6,504 nucleotides of DNA from Spirochaetales bacterium. Lineage in GTDB: Bacteria; Spirochaetota; Spirochaetia; SPDA01. Under the pieces are notes generated by a model. The model saw only the letters and a program-made list of their open reading frames with translations. It made no database searches and was not told where the DNA came from. Each line of letters begins with the position of its first letter. Within the stretch, counting starts at the first letter, position 1. Where the stretch lies: positions 1 to 6,504 of the forward strand of contig SPDA01000109.1 in the NCBI GenBank assembly GCA_004525155.1, read 5' to 3'. Positions 1-6,328 of this stretch are shown here, piece by piece. The position numbers were made by a program, and so were the translations under genes.

Positions 1-227
1 ACGCCGCCGCCGCCGGCGACCGGGTTCTCAATCACTTTAATATCCGGATATTTTGCATGCAGCGCCTTGAACCATTCGTCGGCTGCTTCCCGTTCACCGG
101 GACCAACCCACCAGTGGAAGATTTCCAGTTCTCTTGCTTCGTTGGCTGCTTTCTCCTGCGTTCCGCCTGCAAAAACGAGAGCGGCAAATACACTAAGTAC
201 GATTAACACGATCACAATCTTTTTCAT
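1..227 (-). CDS. Sugar ABC transporter substrate-binding protein, N-terminal part (runs off the window)
   Basis: The gene reads leftward from an ATG at 225-227; only the first 75 codons are present. The protein starts with a signal peptide: MKK, then a hydrophobic run to about residue 18, with a likely signal peptidase I site after ALVFA (residue 20). No lipobox cysteine is seen. The mature start GGTQEKAANEA is followed by a first beta strand LEIFHWWVGPGE (residues 34-45), a helix, KYPDIKV (59-65) and a VAGGGG stretch (70-75). Strand-WW-GE-helix-VAGGGG is typical of family 1 extracellular solute-binding proteins, especially the glucose/mannose type (COG1653). By family, it would bind a sugar in the periplasm and pass it to an ABC permease. 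Permease genes probably follow to the left, outside the window. The start is supported by AAGGAG at 235-240, seven bases upstream. The exact sugar cannot be told from this part. Confidence 0.88.
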   Translation of the reverse strand, partial: MKKIVIVLIVLSVFAALVFAGGTQEKAANEARELEIFHWWVGPGEREAADEWFKALHAKYPDIKVIENPVAGGGG

Positions 228-285
228 ACTGTATCTCCTTGTCATTTGTGAAAACAATAAACCTCTCTTACAACTCTTTTCCGTA

Positions 286-306
286 GTTTACAAATTCATT
301 GTATAC
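286..306. promoter_or_regulatory. 21-base imperfect palindrome, likely repressor operator
   Basis: The arms GTTTACAA (286-293) and TTGTATAC (299-306) flank a 5-base spacer. They pair at 7 of 8 positions. The site lies about 18-38 bases downstream of the inferred start of the leftward transcript, a classic position for repression by roadblock. The divergent IclR-family regulator is the obvious candidate binder, but a distant LacI- or ROK-type protein would fit equally well. Confidence 0.5.
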
Positions 307-323
307 CACCTCCTTGTTTGGTA
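288..323 (-). promoter_or_regulatory. Leader ribosome-binding site with three-codon ORF (M-N-L) and hairpin
   Basis: In the untranslated leader of the binding-protein gene, a near-perfect Shine-Dalgarno AAGGAGGT (308-315, minus strand) sits eight bases before ATG AAT TTG TAA (299 down to 288). This is a stronger ribosome site than the one for the real gene. TACCA and TGGTA (319-323 and 304-308 on the plus strand) could pair and place the AAGGAGG core in a 10-base loop. An overlapping alternative is a GTG-initiated 13-codon frame (VVYNEFVNYGKEL), but its GTG lies directly against the Shine-Dalgarno. Whether either frame is translated is unknown; the ATG may simply be part of the overlapping palindrome. 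Confidence 0.4.
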
Positions 324-330
324 CCTTTTT

Positions 331-359
331 ATAATAACTGAAATAAAATATCATGTCAA
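331..359 (-). promoter_or_regulatory. Sigma70-type promoter for the substrate-binding protein gene
   Basis: On the minus strand a perfect -35 box TTGACA (354-359) is followed by a 17-base spacer and a -10 box TATTAT (331-336). Transcription would start near 324, giving a leader of about 97 bases before the ATG at 227. Surrounding DNA is strongly AT-rich. This is the best promoter match in the window. Confidence 0.75.
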
Positions 360-700
360 TAATAAATGTTCATATATTGAAATATATTACCGCTATTTGA
401 ATTATTTAGCATACACGAGGTCCACTATTTTTTTAAATTCGGGAGAAAAGAGTGCGGAACAGCGGAAATGATAGTAGAATAGCTGCTCTACCTTTCATGT
501 TTACTAATAAAGGTTTTCCTTGTTACACCAGTATCGATTATAAAAAGTATCATTCGTATGAAAAGGGCAGACTTCGCCCAAGTATTTCTTGAAATAGTGC
601 CGGGTCGTCGGAATAAGGATACGGTGTTGGCAGCGCGGTTTTTGAATCATAAGTTGACGGTGATGAGGGAATAACGGCTTCACCAAATCAAAAAAACCGT
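360..700. other. Central part of the divergent intergenic region, no convincing gene
   Basis: This lies between the leftward promoter and the regulator's control region. About 360-500 is very AT-rich. About 540-680 is noticeably richer in G and C and is open on both strands: a minus-strand frame of 60 codons (504-686) and a plus-strand frame ending with TAA at 673-675 and reading ADFAQVFLEIVPGRRN and LAARFLNHKLTVMRE in its last part. Neither has a recognisable start signal or family. It may be a decayed gene fragment or plain intergenic DNA. Confidence 0.4.
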
Positions 701-704
701 ATAT

Positions 705-717
705 TATAAGCCTTATA
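705..717. promoter_or_regulatory. Short palindrome beside the iclR-type promoter, possible autoregulatory operator
   Basis: TATAAG and CTTATA form a perfect 6-1-6 inverted repeat, with weaker AT-rich symmetry on either side. It ends seven bases before the -35 box of the rightward promoter. IclR-family proteins bind short palindromes near their own promoters, so autoregulation is possible. The sequence differs from the palindrome at 286-306, so both may not be bound by the same protein. AT-rich palindromes also arise by chance. Confidence 0.3.
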
Positions 718-724
718 TCATATA

Positions 725-753
725 TTGCAATTATGTTTCGTTATTTGTATTAT
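725..753 (+). promoter_or_regulatory. Sigma70-type promoter for the IclR-family regulator
   Basis: TTGCAA (725-730) and TATTAT (748-753) are separated by exactly 17 bases. The transcript would start near 760, giving a short leader of about 23 bases before the ATG at 783. Confidence 0.6.
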
Positions 754-782
754 TCTCGTAAATTGAAGTGTAAAATCTTTCG

Positions 783-1580
783 ATGAAGGATAGTAATGTG
801 TCAAATGTAAAAATTAATACAAGTTCTACGGCAATTAAAGCTTTAATGGTACTAGAAGCTATTGCTGCTTCGGCCCAACCTATCTCTATAACGTATATAG
901 TGGATAAGGTGGATTTAGATAAAAGTACGGCCTATCGCATGTTGACAACCTTGGTTGACGCCGGATATATCATCCGGGATGACATATCCAAGCGGTACAG
1001 GCTTAGTTACAAAGTTGTGACATTAAGTCGCAATCTTTTAGCTGACAATGAAGTGTCTCTATTAATTCGTCAAACGCTCACGCAAATATCAGAGGCGACC
1101 CAGGAAACGTTACATTTGGCGGTGTGGGATGGTGACAACGCAACCATACTCGTTCAACGAGTCAAAGGAACCCAACTCGTTACGGCTGATTTTGAGATAG
1201 GTGACCGATCTCCACTTCACTGTAGTTCCATAGGCAAGGCAATCTTGGCTTTCCAAGACTTTCGAATTATCGAGAAAACCATTGCCCAGGGCTTGCCTAA
1301 AATGGCCAGTAAGACTATCACAGACCCCAATGAGTTCAGACAAGAACTGCAACGTATTCGATCCCAAGGATATGCTTTTGACGATCGTGAGTTTTCGGAC
1401 AATAGGCGCTGCATTGCCGTACCCATATTTGAAAACGGCGGACGGGTTACTAGAGGCATAAGTATTGCCGGACCCGACTTCCGATTTACCTTAGAAAAGT
1501 TGGAAGAATTAAAAAAACCCATGTTGGAGGCTTCATTGAAACTTTCAGAGCAATTGGGCGGTGTTCCCTGGAAAACATGA
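783..1580 (+). CDS. IclR-family transcriptional regulator
   Basis: A complete 265-residue protein, the usual length for this family. The N-terminal winged helix-turn-helix spans about residues 13-75; the recognition helix region is DLDKSTAYRMLTTLVDAGYI (44-63) and the wing ends in KRYRLSYKV (70-78). The C-terminal effector-binding domain (about 90-260) carries the family signatures PLHCSSIGKAILA (144-156) and GYAFDDREFSDNRRCIAVPI (196-215), then SIAGPDFRF (227-235). These proteins are cytoplasmic dimers or tetramers that repress or activate catabolic and transport genes in response to a small molecule. Being divergent from a sugar-binding protein gene, it probably controls that transporter; the effector is unknown. 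The ATG at 783 has no clear ribosome site, whereas GTG at 798 (residue 6) has AAGGA seven bases upstream, so the true protein may be five residues shorter. Confidence 0.95.
   Translation: MKDSNVSNVKINTSSTAIKALMVLEAIAASAQPISITYIVDKVDLDKSTAYRMLTTLVDAGYIIRDDISKRYRLSYKVVTLSRNLLADNEVSLLIRQTLTQISEATQETLHLAVWDGDNATILVQRVKGTQLVTADFEIGDRSPLHCSSIGKAILAFQDFRIIEKTIAQGLPKMASKTITDPNEFRQELQRIRSQGYAFDDREFSDNRRCIAVPIFENGGRVTRGISIAGPDFRFTLEKLEELKKPMLEASLKLSEQLGGVPWKT
786..800 (+). promoter_or_regulatory. Ribosome-binding site supporting an alternative GTG start of the IclR-family gene
   Basis: AAGGA (786-790) lies seven bases before GTG (798-800), in frame with the longer ATG start. The first five residues of the long form add nothing to the conserved helix-turn-helix, so the shorter form is fully plausible. 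No comparable site precedes ATG 783. Confidence 0.45.
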
Positions 1581-1610
1581 TTTTCTTTTTATCTATCAAA
1601 AATATTCAAT

Positions 1611-1624
1611 GGCAACTCGTTGCC
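1611..1624. repeat. Perfect 6-2-6 inverted repeat downstream of the IclR-family gene
   Basis: GGCAAC and GTTGCC flank TC, 30 bases after the regulator's stop codon. It could form a small hairpin with a four-base loop. On the plus strand no T-run follows, so it is a poor intrinsic terminator for the regulator. On the minus strand a T-rich stretch follows after several bases. A second small stem (GCCG/CGGC) overlaps its right end. Confidence 0.35.
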
Positions 1625-1682
1625 GGGAACGGCAGGGTAGCAAGTTCATGCCGTAGTATTGTATTCCAGGAATGAATGGCTT

Positions 1683-1871
1683 CTAACAGATTTTTGTTGC
1701 AGCGGTTAAAAGTCTCAGGCAATTTCTGCGCACTTCCAACGAAAGGCCTGCAGTTTCCGCTGTTTGTTCAATGATATAGGCCAGTTTATTCAAAGTTTTC
1801 GCCATTTCCCGGGCTTTGAAGAGCGGAGGATAGTGAAAAAAAGGCTTGCCGGATTGCCGAGGAGAAGACTG
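1683..1871 (-). pseudogene. Possible C-terminal remnant of an unidentified protein
   Basis: A minus-strand frame is open for 62 codons between a TAA (1872-1874) and a TAG (1683-1685). Its translation has the composition of a real soluble helical protein: GKPFFHYPPLFKAREM, then KTLNKLAYIIEQTAETAG and LSLEVRRNCLRLLTAATKIC at the end. An internal ATG at 1803-1805 would give 40 residues but has no good ribosome site. A different minus-strand frame is open upstream of it (1786-1995), which would suit a frameshifted gene. I do not recognise the family. It could equally be a chance open frame. Confidence 0.22.
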
Positions 1872-2012
1872 TTACCCGACTTCTAAATTTTGTAGCTATC
1901 AATGCCATGAATATTTCTAGAATATTCGAACTTTGAATGACTGATTTTATCCGTTCCATGAGATGTCTACAAACTGTAACAATTTGGTGGGCCACAGCGA
2001 CCTAGAGATCGC

Positions 2013-2387
2013 GTGTGCATTACGGCAACAGTGCCAGAAAGTACATCCACTGCGGTCTACTATCATAACGAGGGAGGCGGTATAACTTTTTTAAATTCCC
2101 AGTCTTGTTTCCTGTGGACGTCCGCGACTATCTTTTCCGAAATCATGACTGAAGGTTTCCAGATTCATGACTCTGAATATATTCATAATAGCATACTGAT
2201 CAGTTGTGGGTATTTCGTCGAAAATAAAGCGGTAATCAAAATCAAAGGAAAATACTTGCCCGAATATCTCCTAATACTTCCTTTATACTTTTCATGGATA
2301 GGTAAGCCTCTTGTGGTATTTTTAGACGACATAGCAAGAGATTTTCGAAAGTCCTCAACGATTTCAATAATGATAGGACGAAACTAA
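2013..2387 (+). CDS. Doubtful 124-residue hypothetical protein
   Basis: A plus-strand frame from a GTG at 2013 to a TAA, ending 10 bases before the convergent exported-protein gene. It has no clear ribosome site. The translation lacks a signal peptide or known motif; a moderately hydrophobic segment (YLLILPLYFSWI, about residues 85-96) and several cysteines are all that stand out. The opposite strand also has open, protein-like segments here, so this may be a shadow of decayed minus-strand DNA. I would not treat it as a real gene without homologues. Confidence 0.18.
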   Translation: MCITATVPESTSTAVYYHNEGGGITFLNSQSCFLWTSATIFSEIMTEGFQIHDSEYIHNSILISCGYFVENKAVIKIKGKYLPEYLLILPLYFSWIGKPLVVFLDDIARDFRKSSTISIMIGRN

Positions 2388-2397
2388 TGAATGCTGA

Positions 2398-3231
2398 TCA
2401 GGCGCTGTAATCCGGCTCGCTGGAATAGGTCGTTCCGCCGACTATGAGATAATACGATAAAATGAAGCCGTAGGCATCATAACGGATTTTAAGCTCTCCC
2501 TTGAACTGTTCTTTTTCCGGATCTTCTATGGTGATGTTCAGCATATTGCCATCCATCGTGAAATATCCGCGTTTCATAGTTTCAAAAAAATCTCCCGAAT
2601 CAGTAAAATCCGGTGATATTATCGTTATGCTTCCGTCTTCGAAGGTAACCGAACCGCCGGGAAAAACCCCCATATTGCCGGCATACCAGCGGCCGATAAT
2701 CCGCAGCAGTTTTTCCGGCGGGTTGTCCGGATACAAAAGCATAAACTTATACGCATCCATATTGCGGATTAAATCAAGATCGGAATCCTCCTGCATCCTC
2801 TGGAGAATCTGCTTGTCCAGGACAACGGCCTGTTTCAAATGATCAAATATTTTTTCCGTGTACTCGACCAATGCATCGGTTTCCGGATCGCCGTATTCAA
2901 GTATGTATATAATTTTAGACGGGTCCCGGCCGAAACCTTCGGCAATAAGAGAAAGGGCACAGGCGAAATTGTAATTGGCCCAGGAATTTTTATCGTTCTT
3001 TTGAAGGGCGCACCACCACAGCTTCGCCGCTTTTAAAATATTCCCCTCCTCATAGGCCTTGAAACCAAGGGTATTCAACCCGTTTGAATCATAGTTCTGC
3101 AATTCCGCGTTTACAGCAAAATCATTTATCCACGATTGTTCCAAATCGTTTAATTTCGGCGCGGTTTCGGCAAAAACCAGGCTGCTGAAAAAAATCAATA
3201 GGAAAATTACGAGAATGGATTTTTTTAACAT
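2398..3231 (-). CDS. Exported protein of unknown function: helical-repeat half plus beta-rich C-terminal domain
   Basis: A complete 277-residue protein. Residues 1-21 form a signal peptide (MLKK, hydrophobic core, cleavage likely after SLVFA), so it is periplasmic or outer-surface. Residues about 51-97 resemble a TPR unit (GFKAYEEGNILKAAKLWWCA, then WANYNFACALSLI). Residues 118-165 end with AVVLDKQILQRMQEDSDLDL followed by IRNMDAYKFML, the pattern that often closes TPR arrays. From IIGRWYAGN (178-186) to the end, short alternating strands (GSVTFEDGSITI, GYFTMDGNMLNITI, GELKIRYDAYGFILSYYLIV) suggest a small lipocalin- or barrel-like domain. No catalytic motif is visible. The start is well supported: GGAGG lies five bases before the ATG on the minus strand. 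It is transcribed away from the UPF0182 gene, so shared regulation is possible but a shared operon is not. Confidence 0.85.
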   Translation of the reverse strand: MLKKSILVIFLLIFFSSLVFAETAPKLNDLEQSWINDFAVNAELQNYDSNGLNTLGFKAYEEGNILKAAKLWWCALQKNDKNSWANYNFACALSLIAEGFGRDPSKIIYILEYGDPETDALVEYTEKIFDHLKQAVVLDKQILQRMQEDSDLDLIRNMDAYKFMLLYPDNPPEKLLRIIGRWYAGNMGVFPGGSVTFEDGSITIISPDFTDSGDFFETMKRGYFTMDGNMLNITIEDPEKEQFKGELKIRYDAYGFILSYYLIVGGTTYSSEPDYSA

Positions 3232-3266
3232 AGGCTCCTCCGGGAAATAATATGACAGCCGGGAAT

Positions 3267-3295
3267 ACTATACCCTGTAACTTTATTCGGAACAA
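3267..3295 (-). promoter_or_regulatory. Candidate promoter for the exported repeat protein
   Basis: On the minus strand TTGTTC (3290-3295) and TATAGT (3267-3272) are 17 bases apart. The -10 box matches consensus at five of six positions, the -35 at only three. The start site would be near 3260, about 29 bases before the ATG. Confidence 0.4.
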
Positions 3296-3578
3296 CAGGA
3301 AATAAATTAACCGCCCGGATGGCGTGACATGGCGTAAATTGCTTGCTGAAATGTAAAAATAAATACTTGATAAAATCAGTTGAATGTCACAAAAAGAACT
3401 TCTTCCGGACTCACGTGTCAATAATTACAGATTACGCTTCACCGTCTGTGCGCACCGGCACAAATGCTTTCCGGCCTCCGCAGGTCCTTGCGCCAGGGAT
3501 GAGAAGCCGCAGAAGCTGTATCTTTTTTTTTCATTATCAACTATACTCCCCTTCACTAGTATAAAAAGGGTGTTATAA
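3296..3578. other. Rest of the divergent intergenic region upstream of the UPF0182 gene
   Basis: It holds a tandem ATGGCGT pair with a 10-base period (3319-3325, 3329-3335), a GC-rich patch at about 3430-3520 with small palindromes such as GTGCGCAC, and a run of nine T (3523-3531). A TATACT box (3542-3547) could be the -10 of the rightward gene, but no good -35 box lies at the right distance. Short overlapping open frames here show no recognisable protein. The AAAGGG at 3565-3570, eight bases before ATG 3579, is the likely ribosome site of the UPF0182 gene. Confidence 0.4.
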
Positions 3579-6290
3579 ATGAAAAAAGGTAAAAAATTAA
3601 TCATCATTTTAGCGGCAATAGCGGTCGCGGCTGCTGCCATCTTTACGTCGGTAAACATTTGGCTTAATGCGGCGTGGTTCAGTAAACTCGGGTTCGGCCA
3701 GGTATATTCAACGATTATAGGAAGCAAGGTAGGCCTCTGGGCCGGTTTTTTCATTATCTTCTTTTTGTTTTCAGGAATAAACATCCGCGCTGCCTTCAGA
3801 AGGGCGGAGATAAAGGGAACGCGGATTCAGCTGTCCGGTGAGCCGATCGAATTAAACAGAAAAACCATTGGCATCATTTCGATAGCAGTCGTTTTCCTGT
3901 TGAGTATTTTCATGGCGAACAATGGAAGCAAGCAATGGGAAACGGTGTTGAAATTCTTTAACGCCACCGGCTTCGATCTCAAGGACCCGATTTACAGCCG
4001 GGACATCTCCTATTATGTTTTTATCCTGCCTCTCTATCTTTTCCTTAAAAACTGGGGTTTGCTGACCTTGATACTGACCATAGTGCCCGTAAGCCTGCTC
4101 TACCTGTCGTCGGGGCAGATAAAATGGGAAAAGAAAAAGCTTGTCTCCAGCGACAAGGCGCGGAGACATGTTCTCTTCCTGCTTCTTCTGGTAACTGTCG
4201 TTATTGGATGGAACTTTTGGCTTGCGAGATATCAGCTTCTTTTTTCCACCAGCGGATTGATTTTCGGACCTGATTTTACCGCCGCGGAAGTTGTAAGGCC
4301 CCTCTATATTGTCATGATGGCTATATCCCTGCTGACCGCGGTTTTCGTCTTCATATCGATGGTTAAAAGCTCGCTTAAAATATTTATCATCGGCGCCGGC
4401 ATTCTTGTAGGCTCCGCGATAATACTGACCGGCATTGTTCCGGTATTGGTGCAGCAGTTTTCCGTTAAACCCAATGAACTTCAGAAGGAATCACCCTATA
4501 TAAAAAACAATATTCTCTTTACCAGGGAGGGATACGGTATATCCGGCGTGGACAAACAGCTGTTCCCGGTCGAAGACTCCCTGACCGCGGAAGACTTCGG
4601 GGCCGGTACCGGTATTACGGAAAATATAAGGCTCTGGGATCAGCGTCCCCTTATGGCGACCTTCGCCCAGCTGCAGGGGTTCAGGCTTTATTACGATTTT
4701 AACAGCGTGAATGTCGACAGGTACCATTTCGGCAATGAATACAAACAGGTCATGGTGGCTGCCAGGGAAATCAACACCAACAACCTGCCGCCGACGGCGC
4801 GGACCTGGATAAACGAGAAACTCCAGTATACGCACGGCTATGGTATTGTCATGGCGCCCGTCACTCAAATCGGTCAGGAGGGATTGCCTGAACTCATCAT
4901 AAAGGACATACCTCCGAAACTCTCCGTTCCCGTAAAAATCGACAGGCCGGAAATCTACTACGGCCAGAAGACTTTTTCCTATGTTTTCGGCAACACGAAC
5001 ATTCCGGAGTTTGACTATCCCAAGGGTAATGAAAATGTGACAACCCACTACGAAGGGACCGGCGGGCTGGATATCAAGAGCGGATGGAGAAAACTGCTTT
5101 TGGCCCTGCATTTTAAAAGCACCAACATCCTTTTTACCAATTATCTTAAACCGACAAGCAAGATCATGATCTACCGGAGCATCGACCAGCGGGTCCGTAT
5201 GCTCGCGCGTTTTTTACGCTTCGATTCCGATCCCTATATCGTTCTTTCTGAAGGTAAACTGTTCTGGATGCTCGATGCCTACACGACCACCGATAAATAT
5301 CCCTATTCCAACCTCTCCAAGGACGGTTACAATTACATAAGAAACTCGGTTAAAATCACCGTCGATGCCTACAACGGCGATGTCAATTTTTATGTAGTCG
5401 ATAAAAAGGACCCCCTCATCAGCACCTACAAAAAAATATTTCCCGGTATGTTCAAGGACTTTGCGGAAATGCCGGAAGACTTGAGGCTGCATGTGCGGTA
5501 CCCGCTGGACCTGTTCCAGGCGCAGTCAGAAATCTATGCCGTCTATCACATGACCGATCCGGTGGTTTTCTACAATAAAGAGGATGAGTGGTCGATACCG
5601 CAGGAAATCTATGACCAGGGCCCGACAGCGATGAATCCCTACTATGCCATCATCAGGTTTGCCGACCAGACTGTCAACGATCAGTATGTGCTGATGCTTC
5701 CGTTCACTCCCTCGAATAAAAATAATATGGTTTCCTGGGTCGCCGCCATGTGCGATCCCGAAAATTACGGGAAAATTATAGAATATCAATTTCCCAAGGA
5801 AAAACTGATCTTCGGCCCCATGCAGATTGAATCGAGAATTGATCAGAATACCGAAATTTCCCAGCTTTTTACCCTGTGGGGGCAGAAAGGCTCAACCGTC
5901 ATAAGGGGGAACCTGCTCGTTTATCCTGTCAGAAATTCCCTGCTGTATGTCGAACCCATCTACCTGCAGGCGGAACAGAGTAAAATCCCGGAACTCAAAC
6001 GGGTTATCGCGGCCTACCAGAACAGAATCGGCGTAGGACTGGACCTGCGGGAAGCTTTGAATGCCGTATTCGGCGGCGTACATGAACCGGAGGCATCGGC
6101 AGCGTCTGCGGAATCTCCCAAGCTTTTACAGGCCCTCAATGTGCAGGAGCTGATAGATAAGGCGGTGGAAAATTTCAATGCGGCCCAGAACCAGCTCCGT
6201 GCCGGCGATTTTGCGGGCTACGGTGATTACATCAACCGGCTTCAGAAAACACTGGAAGATCTCCAGAAAGAGTGGATGACCACGCAATAA
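3579..6290 (+). CDS. UPF0182 (COG1615) family membrane protein
   Basis: A complete 903-residue protein, a normal length for this family. The N-terminal 290 residues hold seven predicted membrane segments (about 7-27, 51-70, 96-113, 157-177, 197-212, 240-260, 266-290). A large soluble domain follows, on the outer side of the membrane if the N terminus is inside. Family signatures, recognised from memory, are FSVKPNELQKESPYI (294-308), IRLWDQRPL (350-358), LQYTHGYGIVMAPV (415-428), EGLPELIIKDIPP (434-446), DAYTTTDKYPYS (566-577), MPEDLRLHVRYPLDLF (631-646), LPFTPSNKNNM (707-717), FGPMQIESRID (745-755) and VIRGNLLVYPVRNSLLYVEP (774-793). A low-complexity Ala/Ser/Glu linker (835-847) leads to a helical, coiled-coil-like tail (852-898). 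The family is widespread, but its biochemical role is unknown to me and no catalytic motif is visible. It appears to be a single-gene unit. Confidence 0.96.
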   Translation: MKKGKKLIIILAAIAVAAAAIFTSVNIWLNAAWFSKLGFGQVYSTIIGSKVGLWAGFFIIFFLFSGINIRAAFRRAEIKGTRIQLSGEPIELNRKTIGIISIAVVFLLSIFMANNGSKQWETVLKFFNATGFDLKDPIYSRDISYYVFILPLYLFLKNWGLLTLILTIVPVSLLYLSSGQIKWEKKKLVSSDKARRHVLFLLLLVTVVIGWNFWLARYQLLFSTSGLIFGPDFTAAEVVRPLYIVMMAISLLTAVFVFISMVKSSLKIFIIGAGILVGSAIILTGIVPVLVQQFSVKPNELQKESPYIKNNILFTREGYGISGVDKQLFPVEDSLTAEDFGAGTGITENIRLWDQRPLMATFAQLQGFRLYYDFNSVNVDRYHFGNEYKQVMVAAREINTNNLPPTARTWINEKLQYTHGYGIVMAPVTQIGQEGLPELIIKDIPPKLSVPVKIDRPEIYYGQKTFSYVFGNTNIPEFDYPKGNENVTTHYEGTGGLDIKSGWRKLLLALHFKSTNILFTNYLKPTSKIMIYRSIDQRVRMLARFLRFDSDPYIVLSEGKLFWMLDAYTTTDKYPYSNLSKDGYNYIRNSVKITVDAYNGDVNFYVVDKKDPLISTYKKIFPGMFKDFAEMPEDLRLHVRYPLDLFQAQSEIYAVYHMTDPVVFYNKEDEWSIPQEIYDQGPTAMNPYYAIIRFADQTVNDQYVLMLPFTPSNKNNMVSWVAAMCDPENYGKIIEYQFPKEKLIFGPMQIESRIDQNTEISQLFTLWGQKGSTVIRGNLLVYPVRNSLLYVEPIYLQAEQSKIPELKRVIAAYQNRIGVGLDLREALNAVFGGVHEPEASAASAESPKLLQALNVQELIDKAVENFNAAQNQLRAGDFAGYGDYINRLQKTLEDLQKEWMTTQ

Positions 6291-6304
6291 AACAGGCAAA
6301 AACT

Positions 6305-6328
6305 GTTGGGGAACGCCCGTTCCCCAAC
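6305..6328. terminator. Strong hairpin after the UPF0182 gene; T-tract on the minus strand
   Basis: GTTGGGGAACG (6305-6315) and CGTTCCCCAAC (6318-6328) are perfect 11-base arms around CC, starting 14 bases after the UPF0182 stop codon. Flanking pairs may lengthen the stem to A6301. On the minus strand the stem is followed by five T (6302 down to 6298), the form of an intrinsic terminator for transcription arriving from the right. On the plus strand only TT follows, so termination of the UPF0182 transcript there would be less efficient; the hairpin may still protect its 3' end. Confidence 0.7.

Larger units (their letters stand above)
1581..2397. other. Gene-poor 0.8-kb tract, possibly decayed coding DNA
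   Basis: Between the regulator and the exported repeat protein no recognisable gene is present. Open stretches occur on both strands, but none has a good ribosome site or a known family. Stops break each frame, and protein-like segments switch between minus-strand frames (for example 1683-1871 in one frame, and parts of 1990-2380 in another). This pattern is what a gene or mobile element looks like after several frameshifts, but it could also be non-coding. Confidence 0.4.

Noticed and set aside
1..20. GCC-repeat at the left edge as a microsatellite.
   Set aside because: It is the reverse complement of the glycine codons in the conserved VAGGGG motif of the sugar-binding protein.
67..471. 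A 134-codon plus-strand open frame.
   Set aside because: Its first part is the antisense of the signal-peptide region of the sugar-binding protein, and the rest runs through the AT-rich promoter and leader with no ribosome site or family resemblance.
1945..2085. A plus-strand frame reading NNLVGHSDLEIA resembles the LLGHSDLETT motif of tyrosine recombinases.
   Set aside because: Only this short string fits. The upstream HxxR motif and the downstream tyrosine context are missing, and the frame is closed 14 codons earlier by a stop. Most likely chance; at best a relic.
4491..5111. A 206-codon minus-strand open frame.
   Set aside because: It lies wholly within the strongly conserved UPF0182 coding sequence on the other strand and is a shadow of its codon bias.
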